From NCBI RefSeq assembly GCF_040813715.1, contig NZ_JBFOCH010000021.1: a DNA stretch of 64,000 nt. One strand, 5' to 3'. Positions within the stretch are counted from its first letter, which is position 1. Each line of letters starts with the position of its first letter. This document shows positions 51,018-60,188 of the stretch, in pieces. The position numbers were made by a program, and so were the translations under genes. Below the pieces are notes generated by a model that was not told where the DNA came from, ran no database searches, and saw only the letters and a list, made by a program, of their open reading frames with translations. The stretch comes from Mesorhizobium_K marinum. Lineage in GTDB: Bacteria; Pseudomonadota; Alphaproteobacteria; Rhizobiales; Rhizobiaceae.

Positions 51018-51358
51018 GAGTCCGAGTCCTCCGGCGGAACTGCCCGGACGAAACGACGCGGCCGACTCAAATCAGGAAACGCTGTTGACCGAAAGAATCA
51101 GAGAGTTGACTCGCTGGCAAGGGTCGAATTGCCAGGGCGCCGTTTTCTCGATTCGGCTATGGTATTTTTGACTCAGAAATGGCGCGCCGGGCCGTGAGCG
51201 CCATAGATGCGGGCGACCCCTAAGGGGTCGCCCGCATCATGAATCCCGGCCCGTTCCGAGCCGCGAAAGGCGACGCGCCGGAGCGCCCAGCCCGGATTTC
51301 GATTCAGAACCAGATTCTTAGCGGGCGAAGATGAATCAACTGGCGAAGTCGATGATTC
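51018..51358 (-). promoter_or_regulatory. GANTC-dense leader of ddl-ftsQAZ
   Basis: The 389-base gap between murB and ddl holds twelve GANTC sites, at 51018, 51024, 51064, 51095, 51108, 51150, 51170, 51241, 51301, 51313, 51333 and 51354. About one to two are expected in this length. GANTC is the CcrM methylation sequence of alphaproteobacteria. The gap probably contains the promoter(s) of the ddl-ftsQAZ part of the cluster. No clean -35/-10 pair stands out. Confidence 0.7.
51179..51238. other. Two adjacent hairpins upstream of ddl
   Basis: First, ATGGCGC/GCGCCAT (51179-51185 with 51198-51204). Second, a near-perfect 33-base palindrome at 51206-51238 with GATGCGGGCGACCCC repeated in reverse around its centre. 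No T tract follows on either strand. They could be a terminator of the murB message, an RNA-processing site or a leader-RNA structure. Confidence 0.6.
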
Positions 51359-51364
51359 AGAAGG

Positions 51365-52330
51365 TCAGAGCATCTGCCCAAGAAACTCCTGGACCTCGCG
51401 TCCCGGCTTGAACAGGCCGATGCGCTTGATCTCCCACTGCAGCCGGATGCCCGAGGACTCGAGCACGCGCGCGCGCACCGTTTCGCCGAGATATTCGAGG
51501 TCGTAGCCGGTGGCGTTGCCGGTGTTGATCATGAAGTTGCAGTGCATCGGAGACATCTGCGCGCCGCCGATCATCAGCCCGCGGCAGCCGGCCTTGTCGA
51601 TCTCTTTCCAGGCCGACGTGCCCTCGGGATTCTTGAAGGTCGAGCCGCCGGTCTTCTCGCGGATCGGCTGCACTGTCTCGCGATGCAGCTGCACCGCGTC
51701 CATCGCCGCCTTGATGGCGTCCTTCTCCTCGGGGTAGCCCTCGAACACGGCCGAGACGAAGATCAGGTCGGACGGCGCGGTGCTGTGGCGGTAGGAGTAG
51801 CCCATGTCGGCGTTGGTCAGCACATGCGCCTCGCCCTTGCGGTCCAGCGCGCGCACCTCGACGACGCGCTCGCGCGTCTCGACGCCGTTGGCGCCCGCGT
51901 TCATCCTGAGCGCCCCGCCGATGCCGCCGGGAATGCCGTGGTAGAAATGGAAGCCGCCCAGCCCCGCCTCGTAGGCGACGGCCGCAACGCGCTTGTCCGG
52001 CGTCGCGGCGCCGGCCCTGATGCGGGTCGGTGAAATCAGCTCGGCCTCGCCGAACCCCTTCGCCGACAGGCGCACGACGAAGCCCGGTATGCCGCCCTCG
52101 CGCACCAAGAGGTTGGAACCGATGCCGACGGTGGTGACCGGGATGTCCTGCGGCACCGCCCTCAGGAACGCGGCGAGGTCCTCCTCGTCGGCCGGCTGGT
52201 AGAGCGCCTCGGCGGGGCCGCCGGCGCGGAACCAGGTGATCTTGTCCATCTCGGCGTTCGGCGTGATGCGGCCCCGGATGTCCTTGAGCCGATCCCCGAG
52301 ACTGGCGAGAAGCGCTTCGCCCCTGATCAT
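51365..52330 (-). CDS. murB: UDP-N-acetylenolpyruvoylglucosamine reductase MurB
   Basis: A 321-residue FAD enzyme that reduces UDP-GlcNAc-enolpyruvate to UDP-MurNAc. FAD-binding VTTVGIGSNLLVREGGIPG and GIPGGIGGALRMNAGA, the catalytic Ser region GYSYRHS and the Glu/Ser loop GGSTFKNPEG are present. It is the type II (short) MurB. Its start overlaps the murC stop by four bases. Confidence 0.96.
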   Translation of the reverse strand: MIRGEALLASLGDRLKDIRGRITPNAEMDKITWFRAGGPAEALYQPADEEDLAAFLRAVPQDIPVTTVGIGSNLLVREGGIPGFVVRLSAKGFGEAELISPTRIRAGAATPDKRVAAVAYEAGLGGFHFYHGIPGGIGGALRMNAGANGVETRERVVEVRALDRKGEAHVLTNADMGYSYRHSTAPSDLIFVSAVFEGYPEEKDAIKAAMDAVQLHRETVQPIREKTGGSTFKNPEGTSAWKEIDKAGCRGLMIGGAQMSPMHCNFMINTGNATGYDLEYLGETVRARVLESSGIRLQWEIKRIGLFKPGREVQEFLGQML

Positions 52331-53901
52331 GCAGCGGCCCCATCGGCGGGACCGTCGCCCGCCGCCAGTTCCCTGGGCAGCGCATAGGCCCATTGCGTGA
52401 TGTTGCCGGCGCCCAGGAAGACCACGAAGTCGCCGGGCTTGGCGATCTCGCGGATCATCGGCGCAATCGCCGCGGGATCGGCGATGTGGCGGGCGTCGCG
52501 ATGGCCGCCGGAGCGGATGCGGTGGACGAGCTTTTCCGAGCTGACGCCGTCGATCGGATCCTCGCCGGCCGCGTAGACCGGCGCGACGGCGACGACGTCG
52601 GCGTCGTTGAAGCAGGAGGAGAACTCGTCGAACAGGTCGCGCAGGCGGGTGAAGCGGTGCGGCTGGGCGATCGCCACGACGCGGCCGGACGAGGCGTCGC
52701 GCGCCGCCTTCAGCACCGCCTTGATCTCGACCGGATGGTGCCCATAGTCGTCGAAGATCTCGACGCCGTTCCACGAACCCGTGTGGGTGAAGCGCCGCTT
52801 GACGCCGCCGAAGGAGGACAGGCCCTGCCGGATGGCGTCGGCGGAGATGCCGAGTTCGTGCGCCACGGCGATCGCCGCTGTCGCGTTGGAGACGTTGTGG
52901 CGGCCCGGCATCGGCAGGACGATGTCGGCGATCAGCGTGTCGGCGCCGGTCTTGCGGTTGCGGATCGACACGTCGAAGTGTGAGTTCGCGCCCTGCATGC
53001 GGTGGTTGGAGAAACGCACGTCGGCCTGCGCGTTGGCGCCGTAGGTGATGACGCGGCGGTCCTCGATGCGGGCGACCATCGCCTGCACCTCCGGATGGTC
53101 GGTGCACATCACGCCGAAGCCGTAGAACGGCACGTTCTCGACGAACTGTCGAAACGCCTCGCGCACCTTGTCGAAGGTACCGTAGTGGTCGAGGTGTTCC
53201 GGGTCGATGTTGGTGACGACTGCCACGTCGGCCGGCAGCTTGAGGAACGTGCCGTCGCTCTCGTCGGCCTCGACCACCATCCACTCGCCGGCGCCCATGC
53301 GCGCATTGGTGCCGTAGGCATTGATGATGCCGCCGTTGATGACGGTCGGATCGAGCCCGCCGGCGTCCAGCAACGCGGCGACCATCGACGTCGTCGTCGT
53401 CTTGCCGTGCGTGCCGCCGATCGCCACCGCCTGGCGGAAGCGCATCAGCTCGGCCAGCATCTCGGCGCGGCGCACGATTGGCAGCAGCTTTTCGCGCGCC
53501 GCCTTGAGTTCGGGATTCGACTTCTTGATGGCGGTCGAGACAACCACCACTTCCGCGTCGCCAAGATTCTCAGGCCCGTGGCCCACGAAGCACGCGATGC
53601 CCCGGTCGCGCAGGCGCTGCAGGTTGGCGCTTTCGGCCTGGTCCGAGCCCTGCACGCGATAGCCGAGATTGTGCAGCACCTCAGCGANGACCACCACTTC
53701 CGCGTCGCCCAGGTTTTCAGGCCCGTGGCCCACGAAGCAAGCGATGCCCCTGTCGCGCAGGCGCTGCAGGTTGGCGCTTTCGGCCTGGTCCGAGCCCTGC
53801 ACGCGATAGCCGAGATTGTGCAGCACCTCAGCGATGCCGCTCATTCCGATCCCGCCGATGCCGATGAAATGCACCAGGCCGATGCTCTGCGGCATCTTCA
53901 T
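52327..53901 (-). CDS. murC: UDP-MurNAc-L-alanine ligase MurC (contains artefactual duplication)
   Basis: A Mur ligase adding L-Ala to UDP-MurNAc. The N-terminal IGIGGIGMSGIAEVL binds the nucleotide sugar. ATP-binding GTHGKTTT and the DYGHHPVEI motif follow. As written it encodes 524 residues, because a 147-base in-frame stretch (49 codons) is repeated around an N at 53688. Removing it gives about 475 residues, the normal MurC length. The duplication is thus almost certainly not real. Its start overlaps the murG stop by four bases. Confidence 0.93.
   Translation of the reverse strand: MKMPQSIGLVHFIGIGGIGMSGIAEVLHNLGYRVQGSDQAESANLQRLRDRGIACFVGHGPENLGDAEVVVXAEVLHNLGYRVQGSDQAESANLQRLRDRGIACFVGHGPENLGDAEVVVVSTAIKKSNPELKAAREKLLPIVRRAEMLAELMRFRQAVAIGGTHGKTTTTSMVAALLDAGGLDPTVINGGIINAYGTNARMGAGEWMVVEADESDGTFLKLPADVAVVTNIDPEHLDHYGTFDKVREAFRQFVENVPFYGFGVMCTDHPEVQAMVARIEDRRVITYGANAQADVRFSNHRMQGANSHFDVSIRNRKTGADTLIADIVLPMPGRHNVSNATAAIAVAHELGISADAIRQGLSSFGGVKRRFTHTGSWNGVEIFDDYGHHPVEIKAVLKAARDASSGRVVAIAQPHRFTRLRDLFDEFSSCFNDADVVAVAPVYAAGEDPIDGVSSEKLVHRIRSGGHRDARHIADPAAIAPMIREIAKPGDFVVFLGAGNITQWAYALPRELAAGDGPADGAAA
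53544..53834 (-). repeat. 147-base duplication in murC around an N
   Basis: Bases 53544-53687 and 53691-53834 are near-identical copies offset by 147 bases. They differ at several positions (for example aagattctc against caggttttc). The intervening N at 53688 marks an unmerged overlap of two templates. Confidence 0.88.
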
Positions 53902-55025
53902 GGCCGCGCTCCCTTTTTGAATTCCTGCACTGATCCACCGGAGGCAATAGCCTCTGCCAGATCGGCGAGCAACCGCGCGGCGTCCGGTTTTCCAGCGCTC
54001 CGCGCCGCCGAAGCCATGGCTTCGAGGCGGTCCGCTCCGGCGATGGCCTCGCCGATCAGAGCAGCCAGCCGCTCGGTGGACAGGGAGGATTGCGGGTGCA
54101 CCTCCGCGCCGCCGGCCGCCGCGAGCGCGGCGGCGTTGGCCGCCTGGTCGTGGTCGAGCGCATGCGGGTAGGGAACCAGAATGGCCGGTCGGCCGATCAC
54201 GGCGATCTCGGAGACCGTCGAGGCGCCCGAACGCGAGATGACCAGCTGCGACGCAGCCATGCGCGCGGCCATGTCGGAGAAGAAGGGCAAAACTTCCGGC
54301 ACCATGCCGAGCTCGGCATAGGCGGCCTTGACCCGCCCGACGTCGTCGGCGCGCGCCTGCTGCGTGACCAGCAGCTGCGCCCGCTGCTCGGGCGGCAGCG
54401 CCGCGATGGCGGCCGGCACGGCGTCGGAAAAGAACTGCGCGCCCTGGCTGCCGCCGAACACCAGCAGGCGGAACGGCTGGCCGGGCTTCGCGGCGGCATA
54501 GGGCGTCTCGGCGGCGCGAAGCACCGCGGGCCGGACCGGGTTGCCGGTGACCACCGTCTTCGCCCCGAACTGGCCCTGTCCTTCCGGCAGGAAGCCGCCG
54601 GCGATCGCCGCGGCCCTGGCTGCAAGCGCGCGATTGGCCCGCCCCATCACGGCGTTCTGTTCGTGCACGACAAAGGGCACACCGCGCCGGCTCGCAGCGT
54701 AGAGTGGCGGCACCGTCGGGTAGCCGCCGAAGCCGACCACCACGTCCGGCTTGATGCGGGCGATCACCGCCGACGCCTGGCGAACGCCGCGCCAGATCGT
54801 CCAGAAGGAGCGCGCCAGCGCGATCGGGTTCTTCGAGCCGAATGTCGCCGAGGCGATCGGATGGGTCTCGGCGGCCGGAAAATGGCCGGCAAAGCGCTCG
54901 GCGCGGTCGTCGGTCGCCAGGTGGACCTTCCAGCCGCGCTCGAGCATTTCATGCGCCAGCGCCTCGGCCGGGAACAGGTGGCCGCCGGTACCGCCGGCCG
55001 CAAGAAGAATGGTGCCCTTCGGCAT
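53898..55025 (-). CDS. murG: Lipid II synthase MurG
   Basis: A 375-residue GT28 glycosyltransferase that adds GlcNAc to lipid I at the inner face of the membrane. The G-loop AAGGTGGHLFPAEALA and second G-loop VFGGSQGAQFFS, and the UDP-GlcNAc site ISRSGASTVSEIAVIGRPAI (read in parts), are clear. The order ftsW-murG-murC is typical. It begins 15 bases after the ftsW stop. Confidence 0.96.
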   Translation of the reverse strand: MPKGTILLAAGGTGGHLFPAEALAHEMLERGWKVHLATDDRAERFAGHFPAAETHPIASATFGSKNPIALARSFWTIWRGVRQASAVIARIKPDVVVGFGGYPTVPPLYAASRRGVPFVVHEQNAVMGRANRALAARAAAIAGGFLPEGQGQFGAKTVVTGNPVRPAVLRAAETPYAAAKPGQPFRLLVFGGSQGAQFFSDAVPAAIAALPPEQRAQLLVTQQARADDVGRVKAAYAELGMVPEVLPFFSDMAARMAASQLVISRSGASTVSEIAVIGRPAILVPYPHALDHDQAANAAALAAAGGAEVHPQSSLSTERLAALIGEAIAGADRLEAMASAARSAGKPDAARLLADLAEAIASGGSVQEFKKGARP

Positions 55026-55040
55026 CGTCAGGAGATCCGC

Positions 55041-56195
55041 CTATTCCGCCGCCAGCATGTGGCCCTGGGTGCGCTCCATGGCGACGGTCTTGCGCTTCTC
55101 CGGGCGTCTGCGCGTCAGCGCCAGAACCATGCCCATCGAGATGGCGATCGCGATGAGCGAGGAGCCGCCATAGGAGATGAACGGCAGCGTCATGCCCTTC
55201 GCCGGCATCAGTTGCAGGTTCACGCCCATGTTGATGACCGACTGGAAGCCGAACACCACGACCAGCCCGGCGACCGCGAAGCGGGTGAAGTCGTCCTCCT
55301 CCCTGAGTGCGATCAGCAGCCCGCGCAGCACGATGAAGGCGAAGATGGACATGATGAGCAGGCAAAGAACGATGCCGAACTCCTCGCCGGCGACGGAGAA
55401 GACGAAGTCGGCGTGGCTGTCGGGGATCATGCGCTTGATGGTGCCCTCGCCCGGCCCGACGCCGAACCAGCCGCCCTGGATGACTGCATCGCGGCCCATG
55501 TCGACCTGGAACGTGTCGCCCTCGCCGGTCAGGAAGCGGTCGATACGCCCGGCGACGTGCGGGAACACCGTATAGGCGCCGATCGCGCCGGCCACGCCAA
55601 GGCCGCCGATCGCGATGATCCACAGCCACGGCATGCCGGCCATGAAGAACATCACGCCCCAGGTGCCGAGGATGAGGATGGTCTGGCCAAGGTCGGGCTG
55701 CGCCACCAGAAGCGCCACCACGACGCCGAGCAGGATGACGGCGAACAGGTTGCCGGGGATGTCGGGCTGGCGCTTGTGCTCGGCGAACAGCCAGGCGCAG
55801 ATGATGACGAAGGCGGGCTTCAGGAACTCGGACGGCTGCACGGAGACGCCGAAGAACGAAAGCCAGCGATGCGCGCCCTTGACCTGGACGCCGACGAACA
55901 GCACCGCGACCATCATCAGGAGCATCACGCCGAGCACGACCAGCGAGAACCGCCGGATTTGGCGCGCGTCGAGGAACGACACGGCGATTAGCGCGACCAG
56001 CGCCGGGATCATGTAGACGATCTGCCGCGTCGCGAAGTGGAAGCTGTCGAGCCCGATGCGTTCGGCAACCGCCGGACTGGCCGCGAAGGACAGCACGATG
56101 CCGAGACCCATCAGCGACAGGAATGCGGCGAGGAACCAGCGGTCGACGGTCCACCACCAGTTGGCGACGGGGCTGCGATCAAGGCGGCTCAGCAT
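55041..56195 (-). CDS. ftsW: Lipid II polymerase / division protein FtsW
   Basis: A 384-residue SEDS-family peptidoglycan glycosyltransferase working with FtsI at the septum. About ten hydrophobic segments are visible. The characteristic HRWLSFFGVSVQPSEFLKP and SHADFVFSVAGEEFG are present. The ATG at 56195 (MLSRLDRSPV) resembles other rhizobial FtsW starts; one at 56210 adds five residues. The 46-base gap to murD is among the larger ones in the cluster. Confidence 0.95.
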   Translation of the reverse strand: MLSRLDRSPVANWWWTVDRWFLAAFLSLMGLGIVLSFAASPAVAERIGLDSFHFATRQIVYMIPALVALIAVSFLDARQIRRFSLVVLGVMLLMMVAVLFVGVQVKGAHRWLSFFGVSVQPSEFLKPAFVIICAWLFAEHKRQPDIPGNLFAVILLGVVVALLVAQPDLGQTILILGTWGVMFFMAGMPWLWIIAIGGLGVAGAIGAYTVFPHVAGRIDRFLTGEGDTFQVDMGRDAVIQGGWFGVGPGEGTIKRMIPDSHADFVFSVAGEEFGIVLCLLIMSIFAFIVLRGLLIALREEDDFTRFAVAGLVVVFGFQSVINMGVNLQLMPAKGMTLPFISYGGSSLIAIAISMGMVLALTRRRPEKRKTVAMERTQGHMLAAE

Positions 56196-56241
56196 GGTCC
56201 CATGCTCCATTCGCGTTGAAACGTGATTTTGGGAAGCGCCG

Positions 56242-57645
56242 TCATGGCCCCTTCCCTCCGATGGGCGTCACCCCTTCGATGGCATGCACGGCTTGCCGGA
56301 AGGCTTCGCCCCTGACCTCGAAGTTCTTGTACTGGTCGAAGCTCGCGCAGGCCGGCGAAAGCAGCACGACGGCCTCGCCGCCGGTGTCGAGCGCGGCGTC
56401 GCGCGCTGCATGCTCCACCGCCGCGGCCAGCGTGCCGGAAATCTCGTAGGGCACGGCCTCGCCCAGCGTCGCGGAGAAGGCCGGCGCCGCCTCGCCGATC
56501 AGGTAGGCCCTGGCGATGCGCGAGAAGTTTCCGCGCAGCGATTCGATGCCGCCTTCCTTGGGCAGGCCGCCGGCGATCCAGTAGATGCGCGGGAACGACG
56601 ACAGCGCGGGCGCCGCCGCATCCGCGTTGGTCGCCTTGGAATCGTTGACGAACAGCACATGGTCCTTGCGGCCGACCTGCTCCATGCGATGCACCAGCCC
56701 CGGGAAGCTCTCGAGGCCCGCCTGGATCTCGCCGAGGTCCAGTCCCACCTTCAGGCAGGCGGCGACGGCGGCGAGCGCGTTCTGCGCATTGTGCTGGCCG
56801 CGCAGCGAGCCGATGCCCTCGAGGAATCCGACCCGGCTGTAGCGCCCGTGCTCGGCTTCCATCAGGTTGGTGCCGTCGGCGAAGTAGCCGTCGGTGAGCG
56901 ACAGGCGCTTCGAGATGCGGATGACGTGGCGGCCGGCGCGTTCGAGGCGGTCGGCGATCTGCAGGCAGTAGCTGTCGTCCACGCCGATGATCGCGGTGTC
57001 GCTGCCGGCGACCAGCCGCTCCTTGATCGAGGCGTAGTGCTGCATCGTGCCGTGCCGGTCGAGGTGGTCGGGCGTCAGGTTGAGGAGCACCCCGGCGGTC
57101 GGATTGATCGAGGGCGCGAGGTCGATCTGGTAGGACGAGCACTCGACCACGTAGTAGCGGTCGCGCCGCGGCTCATCGAGCGTCATGACGGCGCGGCCGA
57201 TGTTGCCGCCCATCTGCGCGTCGCGGCCGGCCGACTTCAGGATATGCGCGGTCAGCGCCGTCGTGGTCGACTTGCCGTTGGTTCCGGTGATGGCGATGAA
57301 CGGGGCGTCCGGCGCCCGCAGCGTCCGCTCGCGGCAGAACAGTTCCACGTCGCCGATGATCTCGACGCCGGCGCCGCGCGCCAGTTCAACCGTCCAGTGC
57401 GGCTTCGGATGCGTCAGCGGCACGCCCGGCGACAGCACGAAGGACGCGAACCGGCCCCAGTCGGCCGCCCGCAGGTCGCCGGTCGGAATGCCCTCGCCGT
57501 CCGCCTTCGCCACGCTGTCGGGATTGTCGTCCCAGGCCAGCACGTCGGCGCCGCCCTCCTTCAGCGCGAGCGCCGTCGCAATTCCCGACCCGCCGAGGCC
57601 GAAGAGCGCAACCCGCCTGCCCTTGAAGGAATGCGTCGCGATCAT
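56242..57645 (-). CDS. murD: UDP-MurNAc-L-Ala-D-glutamate ligase MurD
   Basis: A 467-residue Mur ligase adding D-Glu. N-terminal VALFGLGGSGIATALALKEG binds the substrate; GTNGKSTTTALTAHI is the ATP loop; LTPDHLDRHGTMQHYASIK is the central-domain motif. The C-terminal domain includes VLLSPACASFDQYKNFEVRG. mraY follows upstream with a three-base gap, so the two are probably coupled. Confidence 0.96.
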   Translation of the reverse strand: MIATHSFKGRRVALFGLGGSGIATALALKEGGADVLAWDDNPDSVAKADGEGIPTGDLRAADWGRFASFVLSPGVPLTHPKPHWTVELARGAGVEIIGDVELFCRERTLRAPDAPFIAITGTNGKSTTTALTAHILKSAGRDAQMGGNIGRAVMTLDEPRRDRYYVVECSSYQIDLAPSINPTAGVLLNLTPDHLDRHGTMQHYASIKERLVAGSDTAIIGVDDSYCLQIADRLERAGRHVIRISKRLSLTDGYFADGTNLMEAEHGRYSRVGFLEGIGSLRGQHNAQNALAAVAACLKVGLDLGEIQAGLESFPGLVHRMEQVGRKDHVLFVNDSKATNADAAAPALSSFPRIYWIAGGLPKEGGIESLRGNFSRIARAYLIGEAAPAFSATLGEAVPYEISGTLAAAVEHAARDAALDTGGEAVVLLSPACASFDQYKNFEVRGEAFRQAVHAIEGVTPIGGKGP

Positions 57646-57648
57646 TCG

Positions 57649-58731
57649 CTACCTCAGCTTCAGGCTCGACAGGCCGATCAGCGCCAGGATGACGGCGATG
57701 ATCCAGAAGCGGATCACCACCTGGCTTTCCGTCCAGCCGAGCTTTTCGAAATGATGGTGGATGGGCGCCATCAGGAACACCCGGCGACCGGTCATCTTGA
57801 AGAAGCCGACCTGGATGATGACCGACAGCGCCTCCATGACGAACAGGCCGCCGATGATCGCGAGCACGATCTCGTGCTTGGTCGCGACCGCGATCGCGCC
57901 GATCAGCCCGCCCATCGCCAGCGAGCCGGTGTCGCCCATGAAGATCGCCGCCGGCGGCGCGTTGAACCAGAGGAAGCCGAGGCCCGCGCCGATCACCGCG
58001 CCGAGGATGACGGCGAGTTCGCCCGTGCCCGGCACGAAGTGGATCTGCAGGTATTCGGCGAAGACCGCGTTGCCGCTGAGATAGGCGATCACGCCGAACG
58101 ATGCGGCCGCGATCATGATCGGCACGATGGCGAGCCCGTCCAGGCCGTCGGTCAGGTTCACCGCGTTGCCCGCGCCGACGATGACGAAGCAGGCGAACGG
58201 GATGAAGAACCAGCCGAGGTTGATGATCAGGTCCTTGATGAACGGGAAGGTCAGCGACGAGGAGAACGGCTCCTGGCCGTTGCGCATGATGAAGTAGGCG
58301 GCGATGGCGGCGATCAGGAACTCGACCGCGAGGCGCGCCTTGCCGGAAAAGCCGAGATGCGACTGCTTGGTGACCTTGAGATAGTCGTCGTAGAAGCCGA
58401 TCGCGCCGAAGCCGAGCGCCACCAGCAGCACCACCCAGACATAGACGCTGTGGACGTTGGCCCACAGCAGGCTCGAGCCGACGATGCCGGAGAGGATCAT
58501 CAGGCCGCCCATCGTCGGCGTGCCCGCCTTCTTGAAATGCGTCTGCGGGCCGTCGGCGCGGATCGGCTGGCCGCGCCCCTGGCGCACGCGCAGCGATGCG
58601 ATGATGGCGGGTCCGAAGATGAAGACGATCAGCGCCGAGGTAATCAGCGCGCCGCCCGTGCGGAAGGTGATGTAGCGGAATACGTTGAACACCGAGACCT
58701 CATCGGCGAATTCAACGAGAAGAGTCAGCAT
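57649..58731 (-). CDS. mraY: Phospho-MurNAc-pentapeptide transferase MraY
   Basis: A 360-residue membrane enzyme forming lipid I from UDP-MurNAc-pentapeptide and undecaprenyl phosphate. About ten membrane helices are visible. The conserved loops GTPTMGGLMI, GFYDDYLKV, GNAVNLTDGLDGLA (catalytic Asp) and FLMAPIHHHFEKLGW are intact. Typical length. Confidence 0.97.
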   Translation of the reverse strand: MLTLLVEFADEVSVFNVFRYITFRTGGALITSALIVFIFGPAIIASLRVRQGRGQPIRADGPQTHFKKAGTPTMGGLMILSGIVGSSLLWANVHSVYVWVVLLVALGFGAIGFYDDYLKVTKQSHLGFSGKARLAVEFLIAAIAAYFIMRNGQEPFSSSLTFPFIKDLIINLGWFFIPFACFVIVGAGNAVNLTDGLDGLAIVPIMIAAASFGVIAYLSGNAVFAEYLQIHFVPGTGELAVILGAVIGAGLGFLWFNAPPAAIFMGDTGSLAMGGLIGAIAVATKHEIVLAIIGGLFVMEALSVIIQVGFFKMTGRRVFLMAPIHHHFEKLGWTESQVVIRFWIIAVILALIGLSSLKLR

Positions 58732-58754
58732 GCTTTCGGTCCCCCCGGACGGAT

Positions 58755-60188
58755 TCAGGACGGCTTGGCGCTGCCGGCGTCGGCCGGAAACTGCAGGATG
58801 AGCGCATCGACCAGCTTGGAGAAGCCGATGCTCTTCGATGACTTGACCATGACCACGTCGCCCGGCCGAACGGTTTCGATCAGCACGGGCTTCAGGTCGC
58901 CGGCGCCGCTGCGATACGCGAAGTCGGCGCCTTCGGGAAGCGCGTCGGCCAGCGCCTTCATCTCGGGGCCGGCCAGCAGGATCACGTCGACCGCGGTGCT
59001 GCCGAGCAGGCCCGCAAGCGCGGCGTGCAGCTTGGCCGAATGCGCGCCGAGTTCCAGCATGTCGCCCAGCACGGCGATACGCCGCCCCTCGCCGGTTACC
59101 GGCGTCGCCGCCAAAAGGTCGATCGCCGCCTTCATGGATGTCGGGTTGGCGTTGTAGCTCTCGTCGATCAGCGTGATCGGCCCCCCCGGGTGCCCGAGCA
59201 CGTGCCGCTTGCCGCGCCCCGGCTCCGCCGCAAGGTTGGCGAGCGCCTCGGCGACCTTGCCGACATCCGCCCCCATGAGGTCGGCCGCGCCGAGCACGGC
59301 CAGCGCGTTCTGCACCACATGGCGGCCGGGCGCGCCGACGCGCGCCACGACTTCGCGCCCGGCAATCGTCGCCGAGATCAGCGAATGGTCGGGGTGGAGC
59401 GACACGTTGGTCAGCCGGTAGACCGCGTTCTCGTTCTCGCCGAAGCCGAACACCTTGCCGATGCCTGCCTCCCGGGCGAGGCCGGAAAGCAGCGGCCAGC
59501 GTTCGTCGTCGCGATTGATCAGCGCGGCGCCGCCCGGCACCACCCCCTCGAAGATTTCCGCCTTGGCCCGCGCAATGTCGTCGAGCGACGAGAAATGGCC
59601 GAGATGGGCGGCCCCGACCAGGGTCACGATGGCGACATGCGGCTTCACCATGCCGACCAGCGGGCGGATCTCGCCCTCGTGGTTCATGCCGATCTCGAAG
59701 ACGGCGTAGTCGCAGTCGGCCGGCATGCGCGCGAGCGTCAGCGGCACGCCCCAGTGGTTGTTGAACGAGGCCGCCGAGGCATGCACCTTGCCGACCGCCG
59801 AGAGCGCGTGGCGCAGCGCTTCCTTGGTGCTGGTCTTGCCGGCCGAGCCGGTGACGGCGACGATCTTGGCGGCCGAGCGCGCGCGCGCCGCGGCCCCTGC
59901 CTTCTCGAGCGCCGCCAGGACGTCGGGCACGACGATCATCGGCGCGGTCAGCCGGCCGAGCGCCGGCAGCTTCGACTCGGCGACGACGAGCAGGCTTGCG
60001 CCGGCCTTGACGGCGGCCGTCGCGAAGTCGTGCCCGTCCATGCTGTCGCCCCGGATGGCGAAGAACGCATCGCCGGGCGTCAGGCTGCGGGTGTCGATCG
60101 ATATCCCGGTCACGGCCGCCGGCATCGTGCCGAACGGCCTGCCGCCCGTCGCCTCGATGAGTTCGTCGGCGAGCCAGAGCGATGTCAT
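58755..60188 (-). CDS. murF: UDP-MurNAc-tripeptide-D-Ala-D-Ala ligase MurF
   Basis: A 477-residue Mur ligase adding the D-Ala-D-Ala made by Ddl. The ATP loop is VTGSAGKTSTKEAL. The segments FNNHWGVPLTLARMP, FEIGMNHEGEIRPL and LIDESYNANPTSMKAAI are diagnostic. Its start overlaps the murE stop by four bases, and mraY starts 23 bases past its end. Confidence 0.96.
   Translation of the reverse strand: MTSLWLADELIEATGGRPFGTMPAAVTGISIDTRSLTPGDAFFAIRGDSMDGHDFATAAVKAGASLLVVAESKLPALGRLTAPMIVVPDVLAALEKAGAAARARSAAKIVAVTGSAGKTSTKEALRHALSAVGKVHASAASFNNHWGVPLTLARMPADCDYAVFEIGMNHEGEIRPLVGMVKPHVAIVTLVGAAHLGHFSSLDDIARAKAEIFEGVVPGGAALINRDDERWPLLSGLAREAGIGKVFGFGENENAVYRLTNVSLHPDHSLISATIAGREVVARVGAPGRHVVQNALAVLGAADLMGADVGKVAEALANLAAEPGRGKRHVLGHPGGPITLIDESYNANPTSMKAAIDLLAATPVTGEGRRIAVLGDMLELGAHSAKLHAALAGLLGSTAVDVILLAGPEMKALADALPEGADFAYRSGAGDLKPVLIETVRPGDVVMVKSSKSIGFSKLVDALILQFPADAGSAKPS

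Noticed and set aside
56284..59157. A 957-codon plus-strand frame across murD, mraY and murF
   Set aside because: It spans three well-identified genes in antisense and has biased, motif-free composition, so it is a composition artefact.
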